A stretch of 64,000 nt of DNA, from NCBI RefSeq assembly GCF_009600985.1, contig NZ_VDFP01000010.1, positions 1 to 64,000 on the forward strand, given 5' to 3'. The translations under genes and the position numbers were made by a program. The notes beneath the pieces were generated by a model that was not told the DNA's origin, ran no database searches, and worked only from the letters and a program-made list of their open reading frames with translations. Of this stretch, positions 1 to 9,917 are shown piece after piece (position 1 is the stretch's first letter; every line of letters begins with the position of its first letter). The DNA comes from Companilactobacillus halodurans. Lineage in GTDB: Bacteria > Bacillota > Bacilli > Lactobacillales > Lactobacillaceae.

Positions 1-413
1 AAACTACAAAACTCCACGGGAACTATTCACTAGTTTCTGTGGAGTTTAGAAATGTACTTTTCTGGTACTGATATATTTCGTATTTATTTTTGGACAAGTG
101 GCTAACTTGTTCTTGTAATTTTCGAATGGAATATTCCAAATGAATCTATTTTTTTATAAATTGTCAATCACTGAATAAAAAAATTGATTTTTTTAATAAA
201 AATAGGTAATACTTCCTTTTAAAAATAATTTTTAAGGTTTCTCTAAGAAACTTCTGATACTATCTTTTTTAAGAAAGATTAATGAAAACACCTTAATAAG
301 GAAAATAATTTCATTTGGTATATTTCTTACTGGAGGGAATGCTATATTAAGTTCTGAGGTTATCTTTCGAGCTTAAAATATCATATATGAAAGGTATAGG
401 TTATATTTGACGC
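1..413. other. Non-coding left edge
   Basis: I see no convincing gene here. Visible structures are a stem-loop at 9-47 (arms AAACTCCAC and GTGGAGTTT) and a 12-bp palindrome TGGAATATTCCA at 127-138. The stretch is very AT-rich. It probably carries the end of an upstream unit and the promoter of the broken HTH gene, but I cannot place a convincing -35/-10 pair. Confidence 0.5.
9..47. terminator. Possible terminator stem-loop
   Basis: Nine-base-pair arms AAACTCCAC (9-17) and GTGGAGTTT (39-47) enclose a 21-base loop. No T-run follows on the + strand and the minus side is only moderately T-rich, so the terminator role is uncertain. It may end a unit lying to the left of the window. Confidence 0.35.
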
Positions 414-664
414 ATGACAATAGGAAGATATTTACGTACTAAAAGATTTTTTAAAGAATTAACCTTGCAACAAGTTGTTGACACTGTCAAAACTGATTAT
501 AATTTTTCAACATCAACTTCAGTTTTAAGTGCCATCGAAACAGACAAGAATAAGATTTTAGATGGTGAATTATTATTTGTTTTGTCAGATTTGTATAATT
601 TGATTTGAATGAATTGCGTGATTTGATTTTGAAAAATCTCAAGGAAAATAATAATAGAGTATAA
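414..664 (+). pseudogene. Frameshifted small HTH regulator (Rgg/MutR-like N-terminus)
   Basis: The first 60 codons read as a Cro/C1-type helix-turn-helix like the N-terminus of Rgg/MutR regulators (GRYLRTKRFFKELTLQQV, then a second helical segment near STSVLSAIE). The frame stops at 606-608. The next frame continues without a break as DLNELRDLILKNLKENNNRV and stops at 662-664. Restoring one base near 594-600 joins the two into a roughly 84-residue protein. I infer a one-base deletion, or a sequencing error, in a short HTH gene. It already lacks the TPR-like C-terminal region of full-length Rgg proteins, so it may be a remnant. A terminator follows directly. Confidence 0.5.
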
Positions 665-666
665 AC

Positions 667-702
667 AAAAATCTCGTATCGTTATCGATATGAGATTTTT
701 TA
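667..702 (+). terminator. Rho-independent terminator
   Basis: An imperfect stem with outer arms AAAAATCTC and GAGATTTTT is followed by a T-run just after the broken HTH gene. Confidence 0.75.
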
Positions 703-725
703 TTTATATTAGAAGACTTTTTATC

Positions 726-739
726 GTAAAGCGATTACA
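726..739. promoter_or_regulatory. cre-like (CcpA) site
   Basis: GTAAAGCGATTACA is a near-palindrome matching the cre consensus TGNAANCGNWWNCA except at its first two bases. It lies about 90 bp upstream of the first GH65 gene, which fits catabolite control of a disaccharide phosphorylase. Confidence 0.5.
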
Positions 740-792
740 ATATTTTTGAGGACATTTATGTTATCGACATTACCGGTATTGAGGCAAAATAA

Positions 793-813
793 TTCGAAAT
801 AACTGATTTCGAA
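793..813. promoter_or_regulatory. Inverted repeat before GH65 start
   Basis: A perfect 8-5-8 inverted repeat, TTCGAAAT then AACTG then ATTTCGAA, ends 17 bp before the GH65 start codon. It could be a repressor operator or a leader hairpin near the ribosome-binding site. No regulator is encoded next to it. Confidence 0.4.
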
Positions 814-830
814 AGAACGGATGATGAGAA

Positions 831-3161
831 ATGAAATTTTGCGTAGATACAGATAACAAGAACAGTTGGTATATTGGTACGAATAATTTTGATGCTGAAA
901 TGGCTAATAAAATGGAAACCTTGATGTTTCAAGGCAATGGCTATTTTGGTATTCGAGCTACATCTGAGGAGCGTCAGCTCAATGAACGGCGGAATATGTT
1001 CGTCAGCGGAACATTTGATGAATTTCCTAGCGAAGTGACTGAATTACCTAATTTACCTGACCTTTTGAATATGGAATTTAAGATTGATGGCGAAACTCTA
1101 TCTTTAGCCAAAGGTCAAATAAAGGGCTATCACAAATATTTGAATTTGAAGAATGGTGAATTAGTTCGGAAATTCAGTTGGCTGATCAATGGTAAGAGAG
1201 TTGACTTCAAGTATTCCCGATTTATTTCGATGTCTGATAAGCATTTATTGGTTTCAAAAGTTGAAATTGCTTCAGACCAAGATAATCTGAACATTCAAGT
1301 ACGTTCGGGTATTGATGGACAACAATCTAACAGTGAAACTCAGCATTTGATGGAAGGCGACAAACGACTTTATGAGGACAAATACTTACAGTTGATGGAA
1401 GAGACGCAACAGTCACACATCAAATTTGTCTTTAATGCCAGACATAATGTCTACATTGACGAAGTATTGTTAAGCGAGAAGCCTTTTATCAATATGGGTC
1501 GCCGGCAGATTTTTGCGAACTACGATATCCATTTGAACCAGGGTCAACATTTTTCAATGACAAAGTATGCCAGTGTTTATACTAGTATCGATCGAGATGT
1601 TGATCAAAAGACAATGGCTGAAAAATCAGTTTCAAGATTAAAGCAAAACTGTGCCTTTAATTATGATGAACAATTACGAAAATCGACTAAAGTATGGGAA
1701 AAAGATATTTGGCAAAAGAATACTGTTAAGATTTCGGCTAAAGATATTCGTCCTCAAGTGGCTATTAATTTTGCTAGATATCAATTGGCTGCTAATACTC
1801 CTCGTGATACCAGAATGAATATTGGTGCTAAAGGAATTACTGGCGAAGGCTACAAAGGCCATACTTTCTGGGATACAGAAGTCTTTATGTTGCCATATTA
1901 TATTTTCACGATGCCAAACGTAGCTCACGATTTACTAAGGTATCGTTATCATGGTTTAGCAGGTGCTCATAAAAAAGCTCAGTTCAATAATTATCGCGGA
2001 GCCCAATTCCCTTGGGAAGCAGCTTGGCCAGATGATGGCGAAAGTGCTCCATTGTGGGGTAGCGCTGATATTGTCACTGGCGAACCAATGAAAATTTGGT
2101 CAGGTTTTATCGAACAGCACGTCACAAGCGATGTCGTTATTGCAATAATGGATTATATCAATGCAACAAATGATCAAAATTTTGCTCAAAAAATGGGCTA
2201 TGAAATGATTCTTGATGCAGCCATATTTTGGAGCAGTCGTTTAGAATATAATCGTAATCAAGATCGTTATGAAATCAATGATGTGATTGGACCAGATGAA
2301 TATAAAGAACATGTTGATAATAATGCATATACTAACTACACAGCACGTTGGTGTCTGCAAAAAGCCATCAAAGTCTACAATCTAATAAAGACAGATTATC
2401 CAAATCTTTATGAAAAATTGGATACTAAATTAGATTTGACCAAAAATTATGCTGATTGGTTAGTTAAGGTCAACAAGATTTATCTGCCACAGCCAAATGC
2501 AGATGGTGTAATTCCTGAAAATGATCAATATTTGGATAAAAAAATAATCGATGTATCTCGTTATCAGGTCAACAATCAACTAAGCAGCATTTTTAAAGAT
2601 TATAATTTATCACAAATCAATGAGATGCAAATCACTAAACAAGCTGATGTTTTGCTATTGATTTATTTGTTTGGCGATCTTTTCAGCGATGAGGTCAAAC
2701 AAAGCAATTGGGATTACTACGAACCAAAGACGACGCATGATTCATCGTTATCATTGTCGACACATTCAATCTTAGCGAGTGATTTGAATCTTGATGATTC
2801 GGCTTATAAATTTTATGAAAGAGCTTGTGAGACCGATTTAGGCATTCACGCTGGCAAAGCTGCTCAAGGATTGCATATGGCAGCTTGCGGTGGAGTTTGG
2901 AACATGACTGTCGAAGGTTTCGGTGGCGTTAGAATCGAAAATGGCAAACTGAAGATTGAACCACATTTGCCTCTTGCTTGGGATGGTTTGGAGTATCAAA
3001 TAACTTGGCATGGCAGCGCTTTAAAAGTAAAAATAAATAATGACAAACTAGCAGTCGAAGTAATTGGTAAAGGAATCAATTTTATTAGTTTTGGTGAGGA
3101 ATACCAGATTCCGGCTAACTCAGAAATAGAAATCACGCTACCAGTTATCGCTGAAGTTTAG
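831..3161 (+). CDS. GH65 glycoside phosphorylase (maltose-phosphorylase type), copy 1
   Basis: A 776-residue protein, full length for glycoside hydrolase family 65. These cytoplasmic enzymes phosphorolyse alpha-glucosides such as maltose to beta-glucose-1-phosphate plus glucose. An N-terminal beta-sandwich is followed by the (alpha/alpha)6 barrel. The barrel carries the general acid in GPDEYKEH (Glu490) and the phosphate-binding segment TTHDSSLS. The start follows a weak purine-rich site, and no better in-frame start exists. A dehydrogenase follows after 16 bp, so the two are probably cotranscribed. A cre-like site lies upstream. Substrate preference (maltose, kojibiose, nigerose or trehalose) cannot be read from sequence alone, and no beta-phosphoglucomutase lies nearby. 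A second paralogue is at 4184-6490. Confidence 0.92.
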   Translation: MKFCVDTDNKNSWYIGTNNFDAEMANKMETLMFQGNGYFGIRATSEERQLNERRNMFVSGTFDEFPSEVTELPNLPDLLNMEFKIDGETLSLAKGQIKGYHKYLNLKNGELVRKFSWLINGKRVDFKYSRFISMSDKHLLVSKVEIASDQDNLNIQVRSGIDGQQSNSETQHLMEGDKRLYEDKYLQLMEETQQSHIKFVFNARHNVYIDEVLLSEKPFINMGRRQIFANYDIHLNQGQHFSMTKYASVYTSIDRDVDQKTMAEKSVSRLKQNCAFNYDEQLRKSTKVWEKDIWQKNTVKISAKDIRPQVAINFARYQLAANTPRDTRMNIGAKGITGEGYKGHTFWDTEVFMLPYYIFTMPNVAHDLLRYRYHGLAGAHKKAQFNNYRGAQFPWEAAWPDDGESAPLWGSADIVTGEPMKIWSGFIEQHVTSDVVIAIMDYINATNDQNFAQKMGYEMILDAAIFWSSRLEYNRNQDRYEINDVIGPDEYKEHVDNNAYTNYTARWCLQKAIKVYNLIKTDYPNLYEKLDTKLDLTKNYADWLVKVNKIYLPQPNADGVIPENDQYLDKKIIDVSRYQVNNQLSSIFKDYNLSQINEMQITKQADVLLLIYLFGDLFSDEVKQSNWDYYEPKTTHDSSLSLSTHSILASDLNLDDSAYKFYERACETDLGIHAGKAAQGLHMAACGGVWNMTVEGFGGVRIENGKLKIEPHLPLAWDGLEYQITWHGSALKVKINNDKLAVEVIGKGINFISFGEEYQIPANSEIEITLPVIAEV

Positions 3162-3177
3162 TTTTTGGAGGAATTTT

Positions 3178-3987
3178 ATGACTAAAGTTGCAATAATTAC
3201 CGGAATATCATCGGGAATGGGTAAGGCCAGCGCTAAATATTTCAAAGAAAAAGGCTTTGAAGTATATGGTGGAGCTAGACGTGTTGAACGCTTGCAAGAC
3301 TTGCAAGAGTTAGGCATCCACACTCAAAAGCTAGATGTGACTGATAAAATTTCGGTTCGTGCTTTAGTGGATCGAACAGTGAAAGAACAAGGTCGAATCG
3401 ATGTTTTAGTTAACAATGCTGGTTATGGAGAATTTGGCCCAATCGAAGAAGTCCCTGTACAAAAAGCTAAGCAGCAATTTGATGTGAATGTTTTTGCGGC
3501 CAGTCATTTGACACAATTAGTTTTACCTGTCATGCGTCGTCAAAAAAGCGGTCGTATCGTGAATATTTCTTCAATTGGCGCTAATGTTTACAGTCCATTA
3601 GGTGGTTGGTATTATGCAACTAAAGCTAGTCTCAATATGTGGAGCGATGTCTTGGATTCAGAAGTTCGTCGCTTTGGGATTCGTTCAGTCATCGTCCAAC
3701 CTGGGATGACTAAATCTGAATGGAGTAAAATCGCTCTAGAGAATGCACGTCAAAATCTAGCCGACAATTCGCCATATTCTGATATGGTCGACAAGTTGGA
3801 TAGTCTGTTTGGAAAATTAAAAACGAGCGCTAGTTCAGAAGATTTGGCAAAAGTCTTTTATAGAGCAGCAACGGATGTTAAACCAAAACGTCGTTATTTC
3901 AATTCAATAGTCGATCATGGCATGGTTATGATTGCAAAAGCAATGCCACATACATATCGCAGCATTTTGAATCAATTAATGAAATAA
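3178..3987 (+). CDS. Short-chain dehydrogenase/reductase
   Basis: A classical SDR of 269 residues. It has the nucleotide-binding motif TGISSGMG (about residues 8-15), the structural NNAG motif, and the catalytic YYATK with the preceding SSIG serine. Such enzymes oxidise or reduce alcohols and ketones with NAD(P)(H); the substrate here is unknown. The start follows a good ribosome-binding site (GGAGGA). It lies 16 bp after GH65 copy 1 and is closed by a terminator, so the pair forms one operon. A second, more distant SDR is at 29318-30157. Confidence 0.9.
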   Translation: MTKVAIITGISSGMGKASAKYFKEKGFEVYGGARRVERLQDLQELGIHTQKLDVTDKISVRALVDRTVKEQGRIDVLVNNAGYGEFGPIEEVPVQKAKQQFDVNVFAASHLTQLVLPVMRRQKSGRIVNISSIGANVYSPLGGWYYATKASLNMWSDVLDSEVRRFGIRSVIVQPGMTKSEWSKIALENARQNLADNSPYSDMVDKLDSLFGKLKTSASSEDLAKVFYRAATDVKPKRRYFNSIVDHGMVMIAKAMPHTYRSILNQLMK

Positions 3988-4007
3988 AAGTAAATTTATA
4001 AAACAGT

Positions 4008-4061
4008 AATAGCATCTATTAGGATAATTTCAATGATTATCTTGATAGATGCTATTTTTTT
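4008..4061 (+). terminator. Rho-independent terminator
   Basis: Arms AATAGCATCTAT and ATAGATGCTATT, with an inner hairpin, are followed by a T-run. It ends the GH65-SDR unit. Confidence 0.85.
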
Positions 4062-4183
4062 GCGGACAAAAAGGATTGCTGAACGAGATTCTTTTAATTG
4101 TTTTTTATAAATCAGGCGACTATATTTAATGTACAAAATATTATATGTTTAAACAAATAATACAGACAAAAGGGGTGAGTAAG

Positions 4184-6490
4184 ATGTTATTCGGAATAGA
4201 TACAAGAAATGATGATGATTGGTGGATTGGTGTCAAGGCTCCGGATATACGTCATCTGAGTAAATACGAATCCTTAATGTTTCAAGGCAATGGTTATTTA
4301 GGAATCCGTGGTGCTCTAGAGGAACGTTACTTGAATGAAAAGCGCGACATGTTCGTCATGGGTTCTTTTGACAAGTTCCAAGATGAAGCCACAGAATTGC
4401 CTAATTTACCTGATATCGTCAATATGGAGATTCAAGTCGATGGTAAATTATTGAGTTTGAATCACGGAATAGTTACTAATTATTCTCGGGGATTAAATTT
4501 AAAAAATGGTGAAATTGTAAGATCTTTTGATTGGCAAATTGAAGATATCAAATTACATTTTAAGTTTCGTCGCTTTGTCTCGATGGCTGATTGCCACCTC
4601 TTTGTCTCAAAAGTAGAAGTAACGCCATTAAATAGAAATATTCGTCTCCAAATAAAATCAGGCATCGATGGACAGCAGACTAATTTTGGTACGCAACATT
4701 TTGTTGAAAGTACTAAACGGCTCTTCAATGCTCGGTTTGTCCAGATGCAGACACACACGCAACAGTCACAAGTTAAATTTGCTTTGACGGAATATCATCG
4801 ACTTTTTTTGGATGAAGAAGAATTGTCCTTAAATCCGCATTTGGAAATTAACCGGCGTCAGATTTTTGCTAATTATTCAGTCGATTTGGTCAAGAATCAA
4901 GAATTAGTCTTCATCAAATATGCGACGGTTTTTTCTAGCACCGATAAGGATTTGCAAAAAAATGTTTCTGAAGACTCGTTGATAGAATTGAAACAGGTTG
5001 GACGCATGGATTATCAGGAATTGTTGAGACAATCGAGTCAAGTTTGGGATGAAACTATTTGGAATGATTGTCTAGTTGAAATTTCAGCTCACAATAATAA
5101 GCCACAAATTGCGGTGAACTTTGCTCGTTATCAATTGCTAGCTAATATGCCTCATGATTTTGGGATGAATATTGGTGCTAAAGGGATGACTGGAGAAGGT
5201 TATAAAGGCCATGCCTTTTGGGATACAGAAATTTTTATGTTGCCATTTTTTATGTTCAATATCCCTCAGTTTGCTCAAAATCTTTTGATCTATCGATATT
5301 TGGGCTTGATTGGTGCTAAAAGAAAGGCTCATCAAGGTGGCTATCAAGGTGCTCAATATCCTTGGGAAGCTGCAATGCCAACTGATGCTGAATCGGCTCC
5401 TTTGTGGGGCAATGCGGATATCATCACGGGCGAGCCAATGAAGATATTATCCGGTTCGACAGAACAACATGTAACTGGAGATGTTGCGTTTGGCGTGACA
5501 CAATATTTGAAAGCAACGAATGATCAAACTTTTGCTAAACGAATGGGTTATGAGATTATTTTGCAATGTGCCAAATTTTGGGCTAGTCGCATTACTTGGA
5601 ACAATGAGAAGAACCGTTATGAAATTACTGACGTGATTGGACCAGATGAGTATAAGGAACACGCTTCAAATGATGCGTTCACAAATTATATGGCACATTG
5701 GTGCATGAAACAGGGTGCTGAGATTATCTCGGATTTGCGACAAAATGACTTGAGAACTTATGAAAAGTTGAATAAAAAAATTAATTTAGAAAAATTATTT
5801 AGAAGTCTAATTTTGAAATCGGCCATGCTTTATGTGCCAGCTCCTAATGCTGATTCGGTCATTCCCCAAGATGATGACTATTTGTCTTATAAGAAAATCA
5901 ATATCGACAAGTATAAGAAGACTAACAAGAATTTTGACATATTTAAGGACTTTGACCTCAAGCAATTGGATAAGCTGCAAGTAACTAAGCAAGCAGATGT
6001 TCTATTACTGCTGTTGCTTTTTGAAGATGATTTTTCCAAAGAAGTGTTGGATAAGAATTGGGATTATTATGAGCCTAAGACAACCCACGATTCTTCGTTA
6101 TCATTTTCCAGTCATGCTATTTTGGCAAATGACTTAGGATTATACAACCGTGCCTTTGATTACTTTGAAAATAGTTGTCAAATAGATTTAGGCAAGAATA
6201 TGGATTCTTCTATTATGGGACTGCATATGGCTGGACTTGCCGGGGTCTGGAAGGTAGTGGTTGAAGGATTTGGCGGCGTTAGAATCGACCATGATAATTT
6301 AAGGATTCAACCACACATTCCTAAGACTTGGAATTATTTACGTTATTCTATAATTTGGCAAACTAAGAAATTAAATATTTTAGTAACTCATCGGCACTTT
6401 TCAATCGTCGCTGATGGTCGGGTCAAATTTATTCATCAAAAAAGAATTTATCAACTAGAACCTGATGAAAGACTGACAATTGAACTTTAG
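4184..6490 (+). CDS. GH65 glycoside phosphorylase, copy 2
   Basis: A 768-residue paralogue of the enzyme at 831-3161, colinear over its whole length. The general acid is Glu489 in GPDEYKEH and the phosphate-binding TTHDSSLS is present. I place the start at 4184 (MLFGIDTRN) rather than at the in-frame ATG at 4145. It aligns with the start of copy 1 and has a strong ribosome-binding site (AGGGGTGAG) five bases upstream. The gene is alone between two terminator or promoter regions. Divergence between the copies suggests different disaccharide specificities, but this is inference. Confidence 0.92.
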   Translation: MLFGIDTRNDDDWWIGVKAPDIRHLSKYESLMFQGNGYLGIRGALEERYLNEKRDMFVMGSFDKFQDEATELPNLPDIVNMEIQVDGKLLSLNHGIVTNYSRGLNLKNGEIVRSFDWQIEDIKLHFKFRRFVSMADCHLFVSKVEVTPLNRNIRLQIKSGIDGQQTNFGTQHFVESTKRLFNARFVQMQTHTQQSQVKFALTEYHRLFLDEEELSLNPHLEINRRQIFANYSVDLVKNQELVFIKYATVFSSTDKDLQKNVSEDSLIELKQVGRMDYQELLRQSSQVWDETIWNDCLVEISAHNNKPQIAVNFARYQLLANMPHDFGMNIGAKGMTGEGYKGHAFWDTEIFMLPFFMFNIPQFAQNLLIYRYLGLIGAKRKAHQGGYQGAQYPWEAAMPTDAESAPLWGNADIITGEPMKILSGSTEQHVTGDVAFGVTQYLKATNDQTFAKRMGYEIILQCAKFWASRITWNNEKNRYEITDVIGPDEYKEHASNDAFTNYMAHWCMKQGAEIISDLRQNDLRTYEKLNKKINLEKLFRSLILKSAMLYVPAPNADSVIPQDDDYLSYKKINIDKYKKTNKNFDIFKDFDLKQLDKLQVTKQADVLLLLLLFEDDFSKEVLDKNWDYYEPKTTHDSSLSFSSHAILANDLGLYNRAFDYFENSCQIDLGKNMDSSIMGLHMAGLAGVWKVVVEGFGGVRIDHDNLRIQPHIPKTWNYLRYSIIWQTKKLNILVTHRHFSIVADGRVKFIHQKRIYQLEPDERLTIEL

Positions 6491-6547
6491 TAAAACCTAC
6501 CTTTATTAAAAATGATTAAAACATTTAATTTTATTCTAATTTAATGG

Positions 6548-6576
6548 TTGAAAAATAAAATATAAGGTGCTATTAT
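6548..6576 (+). promoter_or_regulatory. argG promoter
   Basis: TTGAAA and TATTAT are separated by 17 bp, about 45 bp upstream of the argG start. No clear ARG box was recognised. Confidence 0.55.
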
Positions 6577-6621
6577 CATTTCCATACATTAATTTTTTTC
6601 TAATAAAGGGAGAACAATATT

Positions 6622-7862
6622 ATGACAGAGACAAAAAAAGTAGTACTAGCATATTCAGGCGGATTGGACACATCAGTTGCCATTCCGTGGTTAAAAAATA
6701 AAGGTTATGACGTAATTGCTTGTTGCATTAACGTTGGCGAAGGAAAAGATTTAGATTTTATTAAGTCTAAGGCAATCGATGCCGGTGCAGTTGATGCTAT
6801 CGCGATTGATGCACTTGATGAATTCGCTGACGATTACGCTTTAGTAGCTTTACAAGGACATACCCTCTATGAAGGTATTTATCCTCTTCTCTCTGCTCTC
6901 TCCCGACCTCTTATTAGTAAAAAATTAGTTGAAATTGCCAAAGAAAATGATGCAGTTGCCATTGCCCATGGCTGTACCGGAAAAGGCAACGATCAAGTTC
7001 GTTTTGAAGTTGCTATCCACGCTTTGGCACCAGAAATGAAGGTTCTTGGACCAGTTCGTGATTGGCACTGGTCACGTGAAGAAGAAATCGAGTACGCTAA
7101 GGAACACAATATTCCTATTCCAATTGATTTGGATTCTCCATATTCCATCGATGCCAATATTTGGGGTCGTGCTAATGAATGTGGCGTGCTGGAAGATCCT
7201 TGGAATGAAGCTCCAGAAGATGCCTTTGATATCACCAAGCCTATCGAATTGACGCCAGACAACCAACTAGCGTTGAGATTGCTTTTGAAAAAGGCGTTCC
7301 CGTTTCATTAGATGGCGAAAAAATGAAATTTTCAGATATGATTCAAGAATTGAATGTCATTGCCGGTGATAACGGAATTGGACGTATCGACCATATCGAA
7401 AATCGTTTGGTTGGAATCAAGTCCCGTGAAGTTTATGAAACACCAGCTGCAGCGGTTTTGTTGAAGGCTCACCAAGAGTTGGAAGATTTGACTTTGGAAC
7501 GTGATTTGGCGCATTTCAAGCCTTATATTGAAAAAGAATTGAGCGACACGATTTACAATGGCTTGTGGTTCTCACCACTGATGGATTCATTGCTGGCTTT
7601 CTTGCATGAAAGTCAAAAGACCGTCAATGGAGTTATTAAATTGAAATTATTTAAAGGTAGCGTCTTAGTTCAAGGACGTAAATCACCAAATTCACTTTAT
7701 GATAAAGATTTGGCAACTTATACTTCAGCCGATTCATTCGACCAAGAAGCTGCTCAAGGATTCATCAAACTTTGGGGCTTGCCAACACAAGTTTCAGCTC
7801 AAGTAACTCAAAAAGCTAAGAGTAAAAAAACAGTCAGTCATCAAACTGGAGTAAACCAATGA
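6622..7862 (+). pseudogene. argG: Argininosuccinate synthase, interrupted by a one-base frameshift
   Basis: ArgG joins citrulline and aspartate with ATP to give argininosuccinate. The N-terminal part (6622 to about 7262) has the PP-loop AYSGGLDTS (residues 10-18) and the citrulline/aspartate-binding region. It then shifts frame at 7263-7264 and stops at 7309-7311. The other frame continues as [20 protein letters not shown] and on to the normal C-terminus at 7862. Adding one C to the CC at 7263-7264 restores DNPTS and a full protein of about 413 residues. Both halves are well preserved, so this is either a very recent mutation or a homopolymer sequencing error. The stop overlaps the argH start (ATGA). 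Confidence 0.88.
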
Positions 7863-9241
7863 GTACCGAAAAACTTTGGGGTGGCAGATTTTCCCAACAA
7901 GCCGATGCTTGGGTAGATGAGTTTGGAGCTTCGATTCATTTTGATCAGTTGATGGCTGATGAAGATATCGAAGGTTCCTTAGCCCATGTCAAAATGCTTA
8001 AGAAAACTAAGATTCTCAATCAAACTGATAGCGACCAAATCATTGCCGGATTGCTAGATATTCAAAAGGATCTTCATCAACAAAAGCTGCATTTCACTGT
8101 CGAAAATGAAGATATCCACATGAATATTGAAAGCATTCTGACAGAGAAGATTGGCCCGGTGGCTGGAAAATTGCATACAGGTCGTTCAAGAAATGACCAG
8201 GTAGCGACTGATTTTCACCTGTATGTCAAAAAAAGGTTGCCTAAGATTATTGAAGAAATCAAAACGATTCAAAAAACACTTGTTAAACTAGCTGATGAAA
8301 ATGTCGAAACGATTATGCCGGGATACACTCATTTGCAACACGCCCAGCCAATTTCATATGGTCATTACTTGATGGCTTATTATTCGATGTTGAAACGGGA
8401 TGTTGAGCGCTTCATGTTCAACCAAAAGCATACCGATATTTCGCCTTTAGGTGCAGCTGCCTTAGCTGGAACGACCTTTCCAATCGATCGAGAATTTACG
8501 GCTAAAGAATTAGGGTTTAAGGATGTTTATACGAATTCACTCGATGCAGTGTCAGACCGAGACTTTGCATTAGAGTTTTTGAGCAATGCTTCAATTTTGA
8601 TGCTCCATTTGTCACGATTCTGTGAGGAATTGAGTATGTGGGTCAGTTATGAATTTGATTATCTTGAGTTAAGCGATAAGTATACGACCGGTAGTTCAAT
8701 CATGCCGCAGAAGAAAAACCCGGATATGGCTGAATTGATTCGTGGAAAAAGTGGACGGGTCTTTGGACATTTAATGGGACTGCTTTCAACAATGAAATCT
8801 TTGCCATTAGCTTATAATAAAGATTTGCAAGAAGATAAAGAGGGCGTCTTCGATACCGTCAAAACAATCTTGCCAGCTTTAAAAGTCTTTAATGGAATGA
8901 TTTCAACGATTGAAGTTCATAAAGATAAAATGTATAAAGCAACAACGCATGACTTTTCCAATGCAACTGAATTAGCTGATTACTTGGCAACTAAAGGGAT
9001 ACCTTTTCGTGAAGCGCACGGAATCGTTGGTCAGTTAGTTTTAAAGGGGCTGCAAAATGGTAAAAATCTTCAAGATATTCCAATGGAAGAATTTAAAGAA
9101 ATTTCACCATTGATTGAAGAAGATGTTTATCAGGTTTTGAAACCAGAAGTAGCTGTCGAAAGAAGAAATTCTTATGGCGGTACAGGTTTTAAGCAAGTTC
9201 GAGAACAAATTGAGCAGGCTAAAAAAGAATTGGAAATTTGA
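7859..9241 (+). CDS. argH: Argininosuccinate lyase
   Basis: ArgH cleaves argininosuccinate to arginine and fumarate, the last step of arginine synthesis, in the cytoplasm as a homotetramer. At 460 residues it is full length. The fumarase-superfamily signature [11 protein letters not shown] is at about residues 278-288 and its serines 279-280 sit in the catalytic loop. TGRSRNDQ and the HLQHAQP region are also present. The start overlaps the argG stop in ATGA, indicating translational coupling. A large structured repeat begins at the base after the stop codon, and a terminator follows at 9433. Confidence 0.95.
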   Translation: MSTEKLWGGRFSQQADAWVDEFGASIHFDQLMADEDIEGSLAHVKMLKKTKILNQTDSDQIIAGLLDIQKDLHQQKLHFTVENEDIHMNIESILTEKIGPVAGKLHTGRSRNDQVATDFHLYVKKRLPKIIEEIKTIQKTLVKLADENVETIMPGYTHLQHAQPISYGHYLMAYYSMLKRDVERFMFNQKHTDISPLGAAALAGTTFPIDREFTAKELGFKDVYTNSLDAVSDRDFALEFLSNASILMLHLSRFCEELSMWVSYEFDYLELSDKYTTGSSIMPQKKNPDMAELIRGKSGRVFGHLMGLLSTMKSLPLAYNKDLQEDKEGVFDTVKTILPALKVFNGMISTIEVHKDKMYKATTHDFSNATELADYLATKGIPFREAHGIVGQLVLKGLQNGKNLQDIPMEEFKEISPLIEEDVYQVLKPEVAVERRNSYGGTGFKQVREQIEQAKKELEI

Positions 9242-9420
9242 TGCCGTCCTCCATAGCAAAGAAAATTTGGCTGGAACGATGTGGGCACGACTTTAAGCCT
9301 TTGCCAAGTTCGGGCAAAGTCTTAAAGCTCGGCCTTATTCTAAGCAATAAATTGCTAAGAATAATTTCACATCTGAGCCAATTTTCTTTGCTATTCCGGA
9401 CTGGATAGTGGTTTTATTTT
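9242..9420 (+). repeat. Palindromic repeat family A, copy 1
   Basis: A roughly 179-bp structured element begins immediately after the argH stop. Its outer arms (ATAGCAAAGAAAATTTGGC against GCCAATTTTCTTTGCTAT, then GATGTG against CACATC) enclose two hairpins. One contains CTTTAAGCC/GTCTTAAAG and the other TTATTCT/AGAATAA. Copy 2 lies inverted at 16077-16254 and is over about 90% identical by eye. Differences include a paired change in the second hairpin (GCAAT/ATTGC against ACAAT/ATTGT), so the fold appears to be kept. Confidence 0.85.
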
Positions 9421-9432
9421 TTACAAGTAATT

Positions 9433-9468
9433 AAGAGGGAATCCTATATTATAGGGTTCTCTTTTTTG
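9433..9468 (+). terminator. Rho-independent terminator (argGH)
   Basis: The stem is formed around CCTATA/TATAGG, extended by AAGA/TCTT with a small bulge, and is followed by T6. It ends the arginine unit beyond repeat A1. Confidence 0.65.
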
Positions 9469-9654
9469 ATAGTTGGATATAGAAAAAACCAAAAGGTTCT
9501 GAATATTAGGGACTATAGAATAAAGTAAACTCAATAAATCTCGTACATTATGGTTTTTATGGAATGACATATGGAAGATATAATAATCATCTTAATCTCT
9601 TTGGAATTTAAAAATTGTTTTATTATGGAATAAACTAAAAATGTAGTTAGCGTC

Positions 9655-9714
9655 AAAAAGCATCCCATGCAGATAGCAGCTTATCGACTGTATATCTACA
9701 TTGAATGCTTTTTT
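9655..9714. terminator. Bidirectional terminator hairpin with conserved loop
   Basis: Outer arms AAAAAGCAT and ATGCTTTTT enclose an inner stem, AGATAgCAG with CTGtaTATCT, around the loop CTTATCGA. The same inner stem and loop recur inverted at 16011-16065 with different outer-arm bases. It sits directly beside repeat B1 and may be part of that element. Confidence 0.6.
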
Positions 9715-9748
9715 GATTTGAATTTTCTTGAAATAAACAATAAAAGAC

Positions 9749-9917
9749 GTTATTCAGTCGGGAGTGGCAGCTTTGTGGATGCTCAGTACTGAAATTTCAC
9801 TTAGCGATTTATCGCTTAGTGAAAGACCAATCTTTGAGACAATTCCTGGTTCTGGAATTGGCTTAAAGTTGCGTCCAGTACGTTCCAGCATCCACAAAGC
9901 AGAACGGACGACGACAT
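9749..9917 (+). repeat. Palindromic repeat family B, copy 1
   Basis: An element of about 169 bp with outer arms GCTTTGTGGATGCT and AGCATCCACAAAGC. Two inner hairpins are TTTCACTTAGCGAT/ATCGCTTAGTGAAA and CTTTGAGACAATTCC/GGAATTGGCTTAAAG. Copy 2 is inverted at 15811-15980. Its ends resemble those of family A (TCCAGTCSGGA-like and ATTCCGTCSTCC-like). An apparent reading frame through it is an accident of the repeat. Confidence 0.85.

Noticed and set aside
742-789. Short frame DYNIFEDIYVIDITGIEAK before GH65 copy 1, possibly the tail of a lost gene
   Set aside because: Only about 20 codons, preceded by a stop and overlapping the cre-like site. The match to any family is not convincing.
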